DNA of 64,000 nt, taken from NCBI RefSeq assembly GCF_900112695.1, contig NZ_FOMT01000005.1, positions 317,957-381,956 of the forward strand. The letters run 5' to 3'. Position 1 is the stretch's first letter. Each line of letters opens with the position of its first letter. Source of the stretch: Paenibacillus catalpae. GTDB taxonomy: Bacteria > Bacillota > Bacilli > Paenibacillales > Paenibacillaceae. The notes under the pieces were generated by a model that saw only the letters and a program-made list of their open reading frames with translations, made no database searches and had not been told where the DNA came from. The position numbers and the translations under genes are program-made. Below are positions 48,978 to 57,692 of the stretch, in pieces.

Positions 48978-50030
48978 ATGAGTTTGATGACTGAACAGGT
49001 AACGATGCAAGGCGCCTTAAACAAACTGATGAGCAGCACCGATCTGACGCGTGAAGAAGCCCGTGCAGTGATGGATATTATTATGAGCGGCAATGCAACG
49101 CCATCGCAAATTGCAGGCGTTGCGACAGCCCTGCGCATGAAAGGCGAGACGAAGGATGAGATTACCGGGTTCGCGGAAGTCATGCGTCAGCATTCCAGCC
49201 ATGTTCAGACAAAGCAGGAAGGACTGCTTGATACTTGCGGTACTGGCGGCTCTGGCATTCATAAGTTTAATATTTCGACGGCATCGGCTATGATTGCTTC
49301 GGCAGCAGGCATACGAGTGGCGAAACACGGGAACCGGGCTATGTCCGGAAAAGCAGGAAGTGCAGACGTACTGGAAGCGCTCGGCGTACAAATTACGCTG
49401 ACTCCGGAGCAAGCCTCCGAATGTTTGAATCAGATCGGCATCTGCTTCATGTTCGCACAGCTGTATCATCCTTCCCTGCGGCATGCGGCTGTACCCCGTC
49501 GTGAGCTCGGTGTCCGCACTATCTTCAATATGCTGGGGCCTTTAACGAATCCGGCTGGCGCTGACCGCCAGCTGATCGGACTGTATGACCGTACCAAGAC
49601 GGCTACGATTGCCGCAGTCTTGAACGAACTTGGTGTGAAACGGGCCATGGTTGTCAGCAGTGTCGACGGGCTGGATGAGATCAGCATCTCGGCGCCTACC
49701 CAAATCTCCGAGCTCCGGAATGGCGAAGTGATAACTTATGAACTGACTCCGGAAGAGCTGGGGCTTTCCCGTTATCCAATCTCCGAAGTGATAGGGGGAG
49801 ATCCTGCGACAAACGCATCCCTTATCCGTTCGATCTTCAGCGGCGAACAACGTGGTGCTTATCGTGATATCGTACTTGCTAACGCGGGAGCTTGCATTTA
49901 TGTAGGCGGCTATGCAGATTCGCTCCGCGAAGGAGTAGCGATTGCCGCTGAAATGATTGATTCCGGCAAGGCGAATCAGCAATTGCAAAAGCTTATTCAG
50001 ACGACAGGAGAGTTGACCCATGTTTCTTGA
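48978..50030 (+). CDS. trpD: Anthranilate phosphoribosyltransferase
   Basis: Transfers phosphoribosyl from PRPP to anthranilate. 350 residues, slightly longer than usual at both ends. The PRPP-binding loop DTCGTGGSGIHKFNIST and the conserved KHGNRAMSGKAGSADVLEALG and FNMLGPLTNPA blocks are present. Starts one base after the trpE stop; overlaps trpC by 11 bases. Confidence 0.96.
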   Translation: MSLMTEQVTMQGALNKLMSSTDLTREEARAVMDIIMSGNATPSQIAGVATALRMKGETKDEITGFAEVMRQHSSHVQTKQEGLLDTCGTGGSGIHKFNISTASAMIASAAGIRVAKHGNRAMSGKAGSADVLEALGVQITLTPEQASECLNQIGICFMFAQLYHPSLRHAAVPRRELGVRTIFNMLGPLTNPAGADRQLIGLYDRTKTATIAAVLNELGVKRAMVVSSVDGLDEISISAPTQISELRNGEVITYELTPEELGLSRYPISEVIGGDPATNASLIRSIFSGEQRGAYRDIVLANAGACIYVGGYADSLREGVAIAAEMIDSGKANQQLQKLIQTTGELTHVS

Positions 50031-50817
50031 TAAAATCGTAGTAACGAAGCGGGAAGAGGTTGCTCGTCTCGCTTCCGGATTCCAGCTATCCGATTATGAA
50101 CGCAAAATCGCTTCGCTTCCTGAATGCCGCGGCTTCGAGCGAGCTTTAACAGCCGGCCGCAAGCGGGACGTTGGCTTGATTGCTGAAGTGAAGAAAGCCT
50201 CTCCTTCCAAAGGGCTTATCCGTCCCGATTTTCTGCCTGCCGAGCTAGCAGCTGCTTATGAGCGCGCCGGAGCAGACTGTATTTCGGTATTGACGGACCG
50301 CGATTATTTCCAAGGTTCTAACGAATACTTAACCTTGATTAAAGAGAGCGTCAGCAATCCGCTGCTACGTAAAGATTTCATAATTGATTACCGCCAGGTA
50401 TACGAGGCTCGTCTAATCGGCGCAGATGCGGTACTATTAATAGCAGCAATTCTTACTTCATCCGAGCTGTCCGAGTTGTATGATACGGCGAAAGCGCTTG
50501 GCATGGATGTCCTTGTAGAGGTTCACGACCGCGAGGAGCTGGAACGCGTTCTTGAGCTTGACAAAGCTACCCTTATCGGTGTGAACAACCGCGATCTGAA
50601 ATCTTTTGTAACGGATCTTCATACAACAGAGGCACTTATTGATCTGATGCCAAAAGGCGTTACCGTTATTAGCGAGAGTGGCATTGCCGGCCGTAAAGAT
50701 ATGGATTATCTCCAGACGGTAGGCGCGCATGGCGTCTTGATCGGCGAGCATTTCATGCGCCAGCCGGATGCCGGACAAGCGGTTATCGATCTGATGGGAC
50801 CGGTGACGCGGGCATGA
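50020..50817 (+). CDS. trpC: Indole-3-glycerol phosphate synthase
   Basis: Ring closure of CdRP to indole-3-glycerol phosphate. 265-residue TIM barrel with IAEVKKASPSKGLIRPDF (catalytic lysine), DYFQGSNEYL, LLRKDFIIDYRQV, VNNRDLKSF and SESGI. It overlaps trpD upstream and trpF downstream (ATGA), consistent with translational coupling. Monofunctional, not fused to TrpF. Confidence 0.96.
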   Translation: MFLDKIVVTKREEVARLASGFQLSDYERKIASLPECRGFERALTAGRKRDVGLIAEVKKASPSKGLIRPDFLPAELAAAYERAGADCISVLTDRDYFQGSNEYLTLIKESVSNPLLRKDFIIDYRQVYEARLIGADAVLLIAAILTSSELSELYDTAKALGMDVLVEVHDREELERVLELDKATLIGVNNRDLKSFVTDLHTTEALIDLMPKGVTVISESGIAGRKDMDYLQTVGAHGVLIGEHFMRQPDAGQAVIDLMGPVTRA

Positions 50818-51476
50818 CGGCATCACCAAGAATCAAGATTTGCGGATTGAGGGATACGGCGACGATTGAAGCTATGAACGGACTTCCGTTTCATGAGATC
50901 GGATTCGTATTTGCGCCAAGCAAGCGCCGGGTTGACGCGGATACGGCAGCTTCCCTGATTGATGCGGCGAAGCAGCTTCAGGCAGCTGACGGCGGTACGC
51001 CACAGACCGTTGGCGTCTTTGTTAATCCGGGTATTGACGAACTGGAAGCGATTGTGGCGAAGGCGCCTATTGATGTCGTGCAGCTGCATGGACAAGAGAC
51101 GCCGGAGTTTTGCCGGTTAGTCAAGATCAGTCTGCATAAGAAAGTATGGAAAGTATTTTCCATCGGAAAAGACGGTATAAGCGCGCAGGAGCGGGTATCC
51201 GCCTATGCGGGTACGGTTGATGCGATTCTGATCGATACAGCCGGCGGCGGGACGGGCCAAACCTTTGATTGGCAAGTCATATCGGCTTATCAGGAAGCTG
51301 CCGCAGCGATCCAAGTACCGCTGTATGTTGCAGGCGGATTAAATCCCGGCAATGTGGAAGAGCTTCTGGCCGGCAACACGGTAGACGGAATTGATGTATC
51401 AAGCGGAGTAGAGACGGACGGACGTAAGGACATCGAGAAGATTAGATTATTCGTTAGAAAGGTGATAGAACGATGA
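50814..51476 (+). CDS. trpF: Phosphoribosylanthranilate isomerase
   Basis: Amadori rearrangement of PRA to CdRP. 220-residue TIM barrel starting RIKICGLRDTATIEA (catalytic cysteine), with VGVFVNPG, VQLHGQE, IDTAGGGTGQTFDW (catalytic aspartate) and VAGGLNPGNVEE and DVSSGVE for phosphate binding. Overlaps trpC and trpB by four bases each. Confidence 0.95.
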   Translation: MTASPRIKICGLRDTATIEAMNGLPFHEIGFVFAPSKRRVDADTAASLIDAAKQLQAADGGTPQTVGVFVNPGIDELEAIVAKAPIDVVQLHGQETPEFCRLVKISLHKKVWKVFSIGKDGISAQERVSAYAGTVDAILIDTAGGGTGQTFDWQVISAYQEAAAAIQVPLYVAGGLNPGNVEELLAGNTVDGIDVSSGVETDGRKDIEKIRLFVRKVIER

Positions 51477-52669
51477 ACCAAGTACCAGACGAGAACGGGC
51501 GCTTTGGCAAATTCGGCGGCCGGTACGTACCGGAAACACTGATGAACGCTTTGCTGGAGCTGGAAGAGGCTTACAAGCATTACTCGCAGGATTCTTCTTT
51601 CAAGCAGGATGTACATGATCTGCTCCATAAATATTCGGGTCGTCCAACACCGCTTTATTATGCGGAACGTTTAAGCCAGCATCTTGGCGGCGCGAAAATC
51701 TACCTGAAGCGCGAGGACCTGAACCATACCGGCGCTCATAAGATTAACAATACGATCGGGCAGGCTGTGCTTGCCAAACGGATGGGCAAAACAAAGGTTA
51801 TTGCGGAAACAGGCGCAGGTCAGCACGGGGTTGCATCTGCTACTGTTGCTGCCTTGCTTGGACTGGAATGCAAAGTGTTTATGGGCGAAGAAGACATGAA
51901 GCGCCAGCAGCTTAACGTATTTCGCATGCAGCTGCTTGGAGCGGAAGTGGTTCCTGTATTGTCGGGCACGCGCACGCTTAAGGATGCCTGCAACGAAACA
52001 CTCCGCTACTGGGTCAGCCATGTAGAAGATACCTTCTATATCCTGGGATCGGCTACAGGCCCGCATCCGTATCCGATGATGGTCCGCGACTTCCAGCGTA
52101 TTATCGGGGATGAATCCCGGAAGCAGATTGTAGAAGCGGAAGAGCGTCTTCCTGACTATATCGTTGCGGCAGTTGGCGGCGGCAGCAATGCCATTGGTAT
52201 TTTCTATCCGTTTATTGGAGATGAATCCGTTCGCCTTGTTGGGGTTGAAGCAGCAGGACGCGGAATTGATACAGAAGAGCATGCGGCAACGATGACTATG
52301 GGCAGCCACGGTGTATTCCAGGGTTCGATGAGCTACTTGCTGCAGGATAAATACGGCCAGGTACAGCCTGCCCATTCCATCTCTGCGGGTCTCGACTATC
52401 CTGGCATTGGACCGGAGCATGCTTATCTAAAAGACTCCGGCCGTGCGGAGTACTTCCCGATTACCGATGCGGAAGCTCTTGATGCGCTGCAGCTGTTGTC
52501 GCGGACGGAAGGCATTATCCCGGCTTTGGAATCGGCCCATGCGATTGCGCAGACGATCAAGCTGGCTCCTACGCTGGGTAAAGACAAGATTGTCGTTGTA
52601 AACTTGTCGGGCCGCGGCGATAAAGACGTGGAAGCGATCATGGGTTACCTGGGAGGTGCAGAGGCGTGA
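51473..52669 (+). CDS. trpB: Tryptophan synthase beta chain
   Basis: PLP enzyme joining indole and serine. 398 residues: GRYVPETLMNAL, the PLP lysine motif LNHTGAHKINNTIGQ, ETGAGQHGVA, the phosphate-binding VGGGSNAIG and the monovalent-cation region near FPITDAEAL. Overlaps trpF upstream and trpA (GTGA) downstream, supporting complex assembly with TrpA. Confidence 0.97.
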   Translation: MNQVPDENGRFGKFGGRYVPETLMNALLELEEAYKHYSQDSSFKQDVHDLLHKYSGRPTPLYYAERLSQHLGGAKIYLKREDLNHTGAHKINNTIGQAVLAKRMGKTKVIAETGAGQHGVASATVAALLGLECKVFMGEEDMKRQQLNVFRMQLLGAEVVPVLSGTRTLKDACNETLRYWVSHVEDTFYILGSATGPHPYPMMVRDFQRIIGDESRKQIVEAEERLPDYIVAAVGGGSNAIGIFYPFIGDESVRLVGVEAAGRGIDTEEHAATMTMGSHGVFQGSMSYLLQDKYGQVQPAHSISAGLDYPGIGPEHAYLKDSGRAEYFPITDAEALDALQLLSRTEGIIPALESAHAIAQTIKLAPTLGKDKIVVVNLSGRGDKDVEAIMGYLGGAEA

Positions 52670-53472
52670 ATCTGATTGATGCTGCTTTTGCCAAATTAAA
52701 GCAAGAAGGAAAGACAGCACTTATTCCGTTCTTAACGATTGGGGATCCGGATATCCCGACATCAATCGCTATTATTAAAGAGCTCGAGCAGGCAGGCGCC
52801 GATATGGTTGAGCTTGGTGTTCCATATTCCGATCCGCTGGCAGACGGTCCGGTTATTCAACGGGCATCGGAACGTGCACTCCAGAACCGTATTTCGATTC
52901 TGGATTGTATGGAGACAGCTGCTCAAGCCCGTGAAGCCGGTGTCCAAATGCCGTTTATCTTGTTTACTTATTTCAATCCGGTGCTGCAGTTTGGCCTGGA
53001 AACGTTTATGAACCTTGTCGTTGAGAAAGGAATCAGCGGTCTCATTATTCCCGACCTTCCGATCGAGGAAGACGAGGAAGTCCGCCAGCTGGCGGAAGAG
53101 AAGGGCGTTCATCTTATTCCGCTCGTGGCGCCAACCTCGAAGGACCGTGTTGTCCGGATTTCGCGGAAAGCGCGCGGATTTGTCTATTGTGTTTCATCGC
53201 TTGGTGTAACCGGCGTACGCGCCGAGTTCCACAAGGGAATTGATGACTTCCTTGCTACCGTTCGCGAAGCAACGGAACTGCCGATTGCCGTAGGCTTCGG
53301 GATTTCGAGCCGGGAGCAGGTAGAACGTTTTGAGAAAATCAGCGACGGAGTTATTGTCGGCAGCGCGATCGTCCGCAAGATTGAAGAAACACTTCCACTT
53401 CTAAATGATACAACAAAGCGGGAAGCGGGACTTGCGCAAATCCGCAGCTTTGTTGCTGATTTGAAAGGCTAA
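52666..53472 (+). CDS. trpA: Tryptophan synthase alpha chain
   Basis: Cleaves indole-3-glycerol phosphate to indole. 268-residue TIM barrel with IPFLTIGDPDIPTS, the catalytic Glu in MVELGVPYSDPLADGPVIQ, catalytic Asp in GLIIPDLPIEE, and phosphate-binding GFGISSREQV and VGSAIV. GTG start overlapping trpB. A terminator follows, ending the trp transcript. Confidence 0.96.
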   Translation: MNLIDAAFAKLKQEGKTALIPFLTIGDPDIPTSIAIIKELEQAGADMVELGVPYSDPLADGPVIQRASERALQNRISILDCMETAAQAREAGVQMPFILFTYFNPVLQFGLETFMNLVVEKGISGLIIPDLPIEEDEEVRQLAEEKGVHLIPLVAPTSKDRVVRISRKARGFVYCVSSLGVTGVRAEFHKGIDDFLATVREATELPIAVGFGISSREQVERFEKISDGVIVGSAIVRKIEETLPLLNDTTKREAGLAQIRSFVADLKG

Positions 53473-53474
53473 TA

Positions 53475-53510
53475 GAAAAAGGACAGGGCCGGACGGCTCT
53501 GTCCTTTTTC
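53475..53510 (+). terminator. Terminator of trpA
   Basis: GAAAAAGGACAG with CTGTCCTTTTTC, inner GCC/GGC stem. The symmetric A/T tails could work in both directions. Confidence 0.9.
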
Positions 53511-53615
53511 TGTGCTCCAGTTCCTATTTTAAACGACAACTCTTTAAAACCTTGACAAGATGTGAGACAATAGAAAACATGCAGTTTAGCCAATAAGACA
53601 AAGAGGTGAACGGCG

Positions 53616-54713
53616 ATGCAGCCAAAAAGCAATATCGTGCATCTCCCTGTTTATCAGCCAGGGAAACCGGTTGATGACGTTAAGAGAGAGCTTGGACTAG
53701 AGGAAGTAATCAAGCTTGCTTCCAACGAGAACCCGTTCGGTTATTCTGAACAGGCGAAAGCAGCTATTATAAATGAATTAGGACAAATTTCAACTTACCC
53801 GGATGGCGCAAGCTTCGAACTAACCGCTGCTGTAGCGCAAAAATTCGGGGTAGAGCCTAACCAGATTATTTTTGGCACAGGTTCAAGCGACATTATACTT
53901 ATGCTTGCGAGGACGTACCTTGCTCCGGGTGACGAAACGGTTATGGCCGATGAAACGTTCTCCCAATACAAACATAACGCGGAAATCGAGAATGCCCGTA
54001 TTATCGAAGTACCATTGAAAAACGGTAAACATGATCTTTCCGCTATGCTGGCCAAAATCACTGATCGTACGAAGCTGGTATGGGTATGTAATCCGAATAA
54101 CCCGACCGGCACTATTGTTAAGGAAGATGAGCTAACGACTTTCCTTGATCAAGTTCCGAAAGACGTATTAGTCGTCCTGGATGAAGCTTACTGTGAGTTT
54201 GTCAATGAGCCGGGCTTCCCGGACGGAATTAAGCTGCTCAAGAAATACCGGAATCTGATCGTGCTTCGCACGTTCTCGAAAATTTATGGCCTCGCATCGC
54301 TTCGTATTGGTTACGGTATTGGACATGCGGATGTCATTCAGTATATGAACCAAGTCCGCGAGCCTTTTAATACAAACCGTCTTGCACAAGTAGCGGCGAA
54401 AGCCTCTCTTGCAGACGATGAGTTTGTTGCCTTTTGCCGTGAGCAAAACCGGGCGGGCATTGAATATTTATACAGCCATTTCGACCGTCTTGGCCTAAGC
54501 TATTTCCCTGCGTTCGGCAACTTTGTAATGGTTGATACGAAACTTCCGTCTGCTGAGGTATTCCAAGCCCTGCTTCGCAGAGGCCTGATCGTTAGACCTC
54601 GCTGGACGTATTATCCGACTCATATTCGTGTTTCAGTAGGTACACCGGAACAAAATGAGAAGTTTATTGCTGCTCTGGAGCAAGTATTGCAGGAAGCGGC
54701 GGTGCGCGGATAG
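53616..54713 (+). CDS. hisC: Histidinol-phosphate aminotransferase
   Basis: PLP aminotransferase that serves histidine and, in Bacillus, also phenylalanine and tyrosine synthesis. 365 residues: LASNENPFGYS at the N-terminus, CNPNNPTGT, DEAYCEF, the PLP lysine motif RTFSKIYGLASLRIGYG, and the C-terminal RPRWTYYPTHIRVSVG. GAGGTGA precedes the ATG. Good -35 (TTGACA at about 53552) but a weak -10. Lies between trpA and tyrA as in B. subtilis. Confidence 0.95.
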   Translation: MQPKSNIVHLPVYQPGKPVDDVKRELGLEEVIKLASNENPFGYSEQAKAAIINELGQISTYPDGASFELTAAVAQKFGVEPNQIIFGTGSSDIILMLARTYLAPGDETVMADETFSQYKHNAEIENARIIEVPLKNGKHDLSAMLAKITDRTKLVWVCNPNNPTGTIVKEDELTTFLDQVPKDVLVVLDEAYCEFVNEPGFPDGIKLLKKYRNLIVLRTFSKIYGLASLRIGYGIGHADVIQYMNQVREPFNTNRLAQVAAKASLADDEFVAFCREQNRAGIEYLYSHFDRLGLSYFPAFGNFVMVDTKLPSAEVFQALLRRGLIVRPRWTYYPTHIRVSVGTPEQNEKFIAALEQVLQEAAVRG

Positions 54714-54717
54714 CCTT

Positions 54718-55809
54718 ATGACAAAGATTGCGATATTTGGAGTAGGATTGATTGGCGGATCGCTGGCATTGTGCTTCAAAGGCAAGCCGGATCTTACGGT
54801 AGTTGGTTATTCGAACCGTCAGTCTTCCGTTGAGAAATACATGAAGCGGGGAGTCGTGGATTATGCGACGACTTCCTTGCAGGAAGCTGCTGAAGGAGCC
54901 GATTTTATTTTTCTGTGCGTGCCTGTCGGCATGCTGGAAGAATACGTTACGGAGCTCAGCAGGCTTGAATTAAAGCCAGGCTGTATTATTACAGACGTGG
55001 GCAGCACGAAGGCGTCGGTTGCGGAATGCGGCAGAAGGCTGGAGCGCAATGGCGTTTCGTTCATCGGCGGCCATCCGATGGCAGGTTCAGAGCGATCCGG
55101 CGTTGAAGCTGCGTCGACGAACCTATTCGAGAACGCGTTTTATGTTTTGACGCCGGAAGAAACGACGCCGCCTGAAGCTCTGGAACAGCTGAAAGCTCTG
55201 CTTGTTCATACAAGAGCCCATCTCGTAAGTGTGGATGCCAAATCACATGATGAGATTGTAGGGGCCATCAGCCATTTGCCGCATATGATCGCTGTTGCTC
55301 TTGTTAATCAGGTCCGCGGCTACAATGAGCAGAACGGCTTGTACGAGCTGCTGGCTGCCGGCGGTTTCCGGGATATTACAAGAATCGCCGCAAGTGATCC
55401 CGTCGTGTGGCGTGATATTCTGATCAATAACCGTACGGTTCTGCTTAAGCTTCTGAAGGACTGGAATGCGGAGGTAGAGAAGTTTGCCGTTATGCTGGAG
55501 TCTCTGAATGGAGAAGCGATTGAAGAAGCTTTCCAGGCAGCAGGTGAGTTCCGCAGCAAACTTCCAGAGCGCCGCAAGGGAATGATTCATTCCTTGTATG
55601 ACTGTTATGTAGATGTGCCCGATCATCCCGGTATTATTGGCAATATTGCCAGTGAGCTCGGCAGCGCCCGGATTAATCTTAGCAATATCAATATTATTGA
55701 GAGCAGAGAAGACGTTCCCGGCGTTCTTCGCTTATCTTTCCGGACACAGGAAGATTTGGATCAAGCAATGGAGCTCTTGGGCAAAACCGGATATACCGTC
55801 CGCCAATAA
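54718..55809 (+). CDS. tyrA: Prephenate dehydrogenase with C-terminal ACT domain
   Basis: Oxidative decarboxylation of prephenate to 4-hydroxyphenylpyruvate for tyrosine. 363 residues: NAD-binding GVGLIGGSLAL, prephenate region GGHPMAGSERSGVEAA with the catalytic histidine, helical C-terminal dimer domain, and an ACT domain (about 292-363, VPDHPGIIGNIASELG) for feedback control. ATG at 54718 is four bases after the hisC stop. In B. subtilis aroE follows; here it does not. Confidence 0.95.
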   Translation: MTKIAIFGVGLIGGSLALCFKGKPDLTVVGYSNRQSSVEKYMKRGVVDYATTSLQEAAEGADFIFLCVPVGMLEEYVTELSRLELKPGCIITDVGSTKASVAECGRRLERNGVSFIGGHPMAGSERSGVEAASTNLFENAFYVLTPEETTPPEALEQLKALLVHTRAHLVSVDAKSHDEIVGAISHLPHMIAVALVNQVRGYNEQNGLYELLAAGGFRDITRIAASDPVVWRDILINNRTVLLKLLKDWNAEVEKFAVMLESLNGEAIEEAFQAAGEFRSKLPERRKGMIHSLYDCYVDVPDHPGIIGNIASELGSARINLSNINIIESREDVPGVLRLSFRTQEDLDQAMELLGKTGYTVRQ

Positions 55810-55831
55810 ACCTCGAAAGAGGTTTTTTTGG
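55809..55831 (+). terminator. Terminator of tyrA
   Basis: AACCTC, GAAA loop, GAGGTT, then T residues; the stem overlaps the last base of the tyrA stop codon. Confidence 0.85.
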
Positions 55832-55933
55832 TTTATAGCCGAGTAAGTGATAACTCTGTTACTGAGCTTTTTATATACCGCGGTATAGCAGTTAGGCTTG
55901 TCAAAAATAGTTTAAGCGTTTTCAAAAAAAGCA

Positions 55934-55962
55934 TTGACATAGTGGAAGCGTATACATATAAT
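55934..55962 (+). promoter_or_regulatory. Consensus SigA promoter with no gene close behind
   Basis: TTGACA (55934-55939), exactly 17 bases, TATAAT (55957-55962): both hexamers perfect. Predicted start near 55969. The first confident gene is 400 bases further on, and an intrinsic terminator intervenes at 56025-56050. Confidence 0.9.
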
Positions 55963-55968
55963 AAAAGT

Positions 55969-56050
55969 ACAGTATGGTTTCTCTCCACTCCTATCCAAAA
56001 CTATAGCGTTCATCATGAATGCTGACCACTCTTCGGAGTGGTTTTTTTTT
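55969..56050 (+). ncRNA. Candidate small RNA or attenuated leader, about 82 nt
   Basis: Defined by a perfect promoter and a strong terminator. The RNA contains CCACTC twice: at about 55985 and in the terminator 5' arm (56026-56031). The first copy could pair with the terminator's GAGTGG instead, a switch-like arrangement. A 10-codon ORF from ATG 55974 lacks a ribosome binding site. It may be a free small RNA or a leader that gates the sigma factor gene downstream. Confidence 0.6.
56025..56050 (+). terminator. Terminator of the candidate small RNA
   Basis: ACCACTC, TTCG tetraloop, GAGTGGT, then nine T residues. A UUCG-capped stem is exceptionally stable. Confidence 0.93.
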
Positions 56051-56283
56051 GTTTATTTTTATGGACAAGCCCCCCACGTTATTCCGACAAATTCCTTCAA
56101 GCTGGAAATTAGAGTTTATTTATTTTTTAAGACTATTAGGAAGAGGTGTGTTACAATACGTAAGGATAGTCTGGTTTGTTAAAATATGGATGAAAATCCT
56201 TTTTGTCGAAAGAAGAAGGAATTTGGCTGCTGCGAATCGAATTACATACATCGTATTTATTGAATTTTTTTATGATAATGACC

Positions 56284-56308
56284 GCAACTTTTCGCTTCCG
56301 GTTCGGTA
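56284..56308 (+). promoter_or_regulatory. Possible ECF-type promoter ahead of the sigma gene
   Basis: GCAAC, 15 bases, CGGTA about 60 bases before the sigma factor start. It resembles AAC/CGT ECF promoters but spacing and -10 are imperfect. If real, it implies self-regulation. The rest of 56051-56366 is AT-rich with no clear gene. Confidence 0.3.
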
Positions 56309-56366
56309 CAATGATACATACATCGAACTGGGAAGAAGAATTCGCAGGTGAGGAGGATCGCCTGTC

Positions 56367-56963
56367 ATGACTGATTCCCAATTAATACGTGAGATTAAGG
56401 ACGGCAATATCGAGCTCTATTCCGAGCTGATGCGCCGTTACCAACGCAAAATACTGGCCTTTATTTATCATATGTTGAAGAGTGGCAAGCTGGAGCTGCT
56501 GGCTGAAGATTTGTGCTCGGAAACGTTTTATAAAGCATACCGCAGTCTCCATTCTTTTCGGGAAGTGGATGCTTCTTTTTCAACATGGTTATATACGATT
56601 GCACGTAATACAGTACTTAGCGAGCTGCGTAAGCAGAAGTCGGCTCATGTGCCATTGGATGAATCCAATATGATGCCGGCGGCCCCGCCTGACCAGGTGC
56701 CAGAGCAGCATGTTCTGCGCAATGAACGGATGGCGATGGTTCGGGAAGCTATTAATAATTTACCTGAGAAACAACGCTCAGCACTCATTCTGCGGGAATA
56801 TGACCAGCTCGAGTATCAGGAGATCGCTAATATTTTGGGTCAAACGGTCAGTTCAGTAAAATCGTTGTTATTCCGGGCCAGAGCCAGCGTGAAATCTCAG
56901 CTTGAGCCGTATTTTGGCGAGACGCCGATGATGGAAGAATACGAAGGGATGAACACACGATGA
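56367..56963 (+). CDS. ECF-family RNA polymerase sigma factor
   Basis: Alternative sigma factor of 198 residues with region 2 (IYHMLKSGKLELLAEDLCSETFYKAYRSL and ASFSTWLYTIARNTVLSELRK) and region 4 (AINNLPEKQRSALILREYDQLEYQEIANILG). The linker is typical for ECF members such as SigW/SigX, but I cannot name an orthologue. GAGGAGG precedes the ATG. The stop overlaps the anti-sigma start (ATGA), the usual coupled pair. Confidence 0.92.
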   Translation: MTDSQLIREIKDGNIELYSELMRRYQRKILAFIYHMLKSGKLELLAEDLCSETFYKAYRSLHSFREVDASFSTWLYTIARNTVLSELRKQKSAHVPLDESNMMPAAPPDQVPEQHVLRNERMAMVREAINNLPEKQRSALILREYDQLEYQEIANILGQTVSSVKSLLFRARASVKSQLEPYFGETPMMEEYEGMNTR

Positions 56964-57562
56964 AATGCGATGACGTACAAGACAAGTTCGATATCTTCGG
57001 AAATTTATCAGAGGAAGATGTCGAGCGGGAAGCGATGGAGGCCCATTTGCTCGATTGTGAGCATTGCGCTGAGCAATACCGTCTATGGGAAGAAAGCGAA
57101 GAGATGATTCGCCAGCTTTCGGAAGAGGATGAGGTTGTCAGTGCACAGATGGAGCATGTTAATCGCAACGTCATGGATCGCATTTATGCTGAACAATCGT
57201 GGTTGTTGCCCGTATCCCAGAAGAGTTATCATTTCTCGCCCTCATTCCGGAGAAATCTGGCTATCGTTCTGTCAGCCTGCTTAACGGTATTTGTTTGTTC
57301 ACTGATCTTTTTCATTAACGGCAACGAGAACGGTACATCGGAAGAAAAAATGGCTCAATTAACCGGTTTAATGGATACGGCGAATGCATCCGGTAGTGAA
57401 TTTGTCATCAGCGCTGAATTCGAAGTGCCGGTGGCAAGCGTCAGCGACCCGTTCGTGCTGCAGGTCGTTCCGTCCTTCCCGCAATATTGGGTAGCTCTTT
57501 CGTTATTAGGCGTTGTTATGTCTTTATTAATATTGAACTGGTTGTCTAGAACGCGAAACTAA
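56960..57562 (+). CDS. Zinc-binding anti-sigma factor (ZAS type)
   Basis: Membrane anti-sigma partner of the ECF factor. The N-terminal zinc anti-sigma motif HLLDCEHC has His29, Cys33 and Cys36, with Cys3 as the likely fourth ligand. Membrane helices lie at about 94-116 and 175-195, with an outer domain of about 60 residues between; a site-1 protease such as PrsW (17249) could cut in it. No known signal can be read. A weak terminator follows. Confidence 0.9.
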   Translation: MKCDDVQDKFDIFGNLSEEDVEREAMEAHLLDCEHCAEQYRLWEESEEMIRQLSEEDEVVSAQMEHVNRNVMDRIYAEQSWLLPVSQKSYHFSPSFRRNLAIVLSACLTVFVCSLIFFINGNENGTSEEKMAQLTGLMDTANASGSEFVISAEFEVPVASVSDPFVLQVVPSFPQYWVALSLLGVVMSLLILNWLSRTRN

Positions 57563-57612
57563 TGCACAACCTTAACACATGTGAGCTTTTATTTTTATTT
57601 GGCGATAAAATT

Positions 57613-57662
57613 AACCTCTAACCGCGGTCGCTCATTTTCGAACGATTTCGATAGAGGTTTTC
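57613..57662 (+). terminator. Probable terminator of the sigma/anti-sigma operon
   Basis: AACCTCTA (57613-57620) pairs with TAGAGGTT (57652-57659) around a 31-base loop, followed by TTCTC. The large loop makes it moderate. Confidence 0.6.
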
Positions 57663-57692
57663 TCATTTCCGCTTGAAGGGCAGGGAGCAACC

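Noticed and set aside
56019..56351. 110-codon plus-strand frame ahead of the ECF sigma gene
   Set aside because: AT-rich, overlaps a terminator, no ribosome site, no motif.
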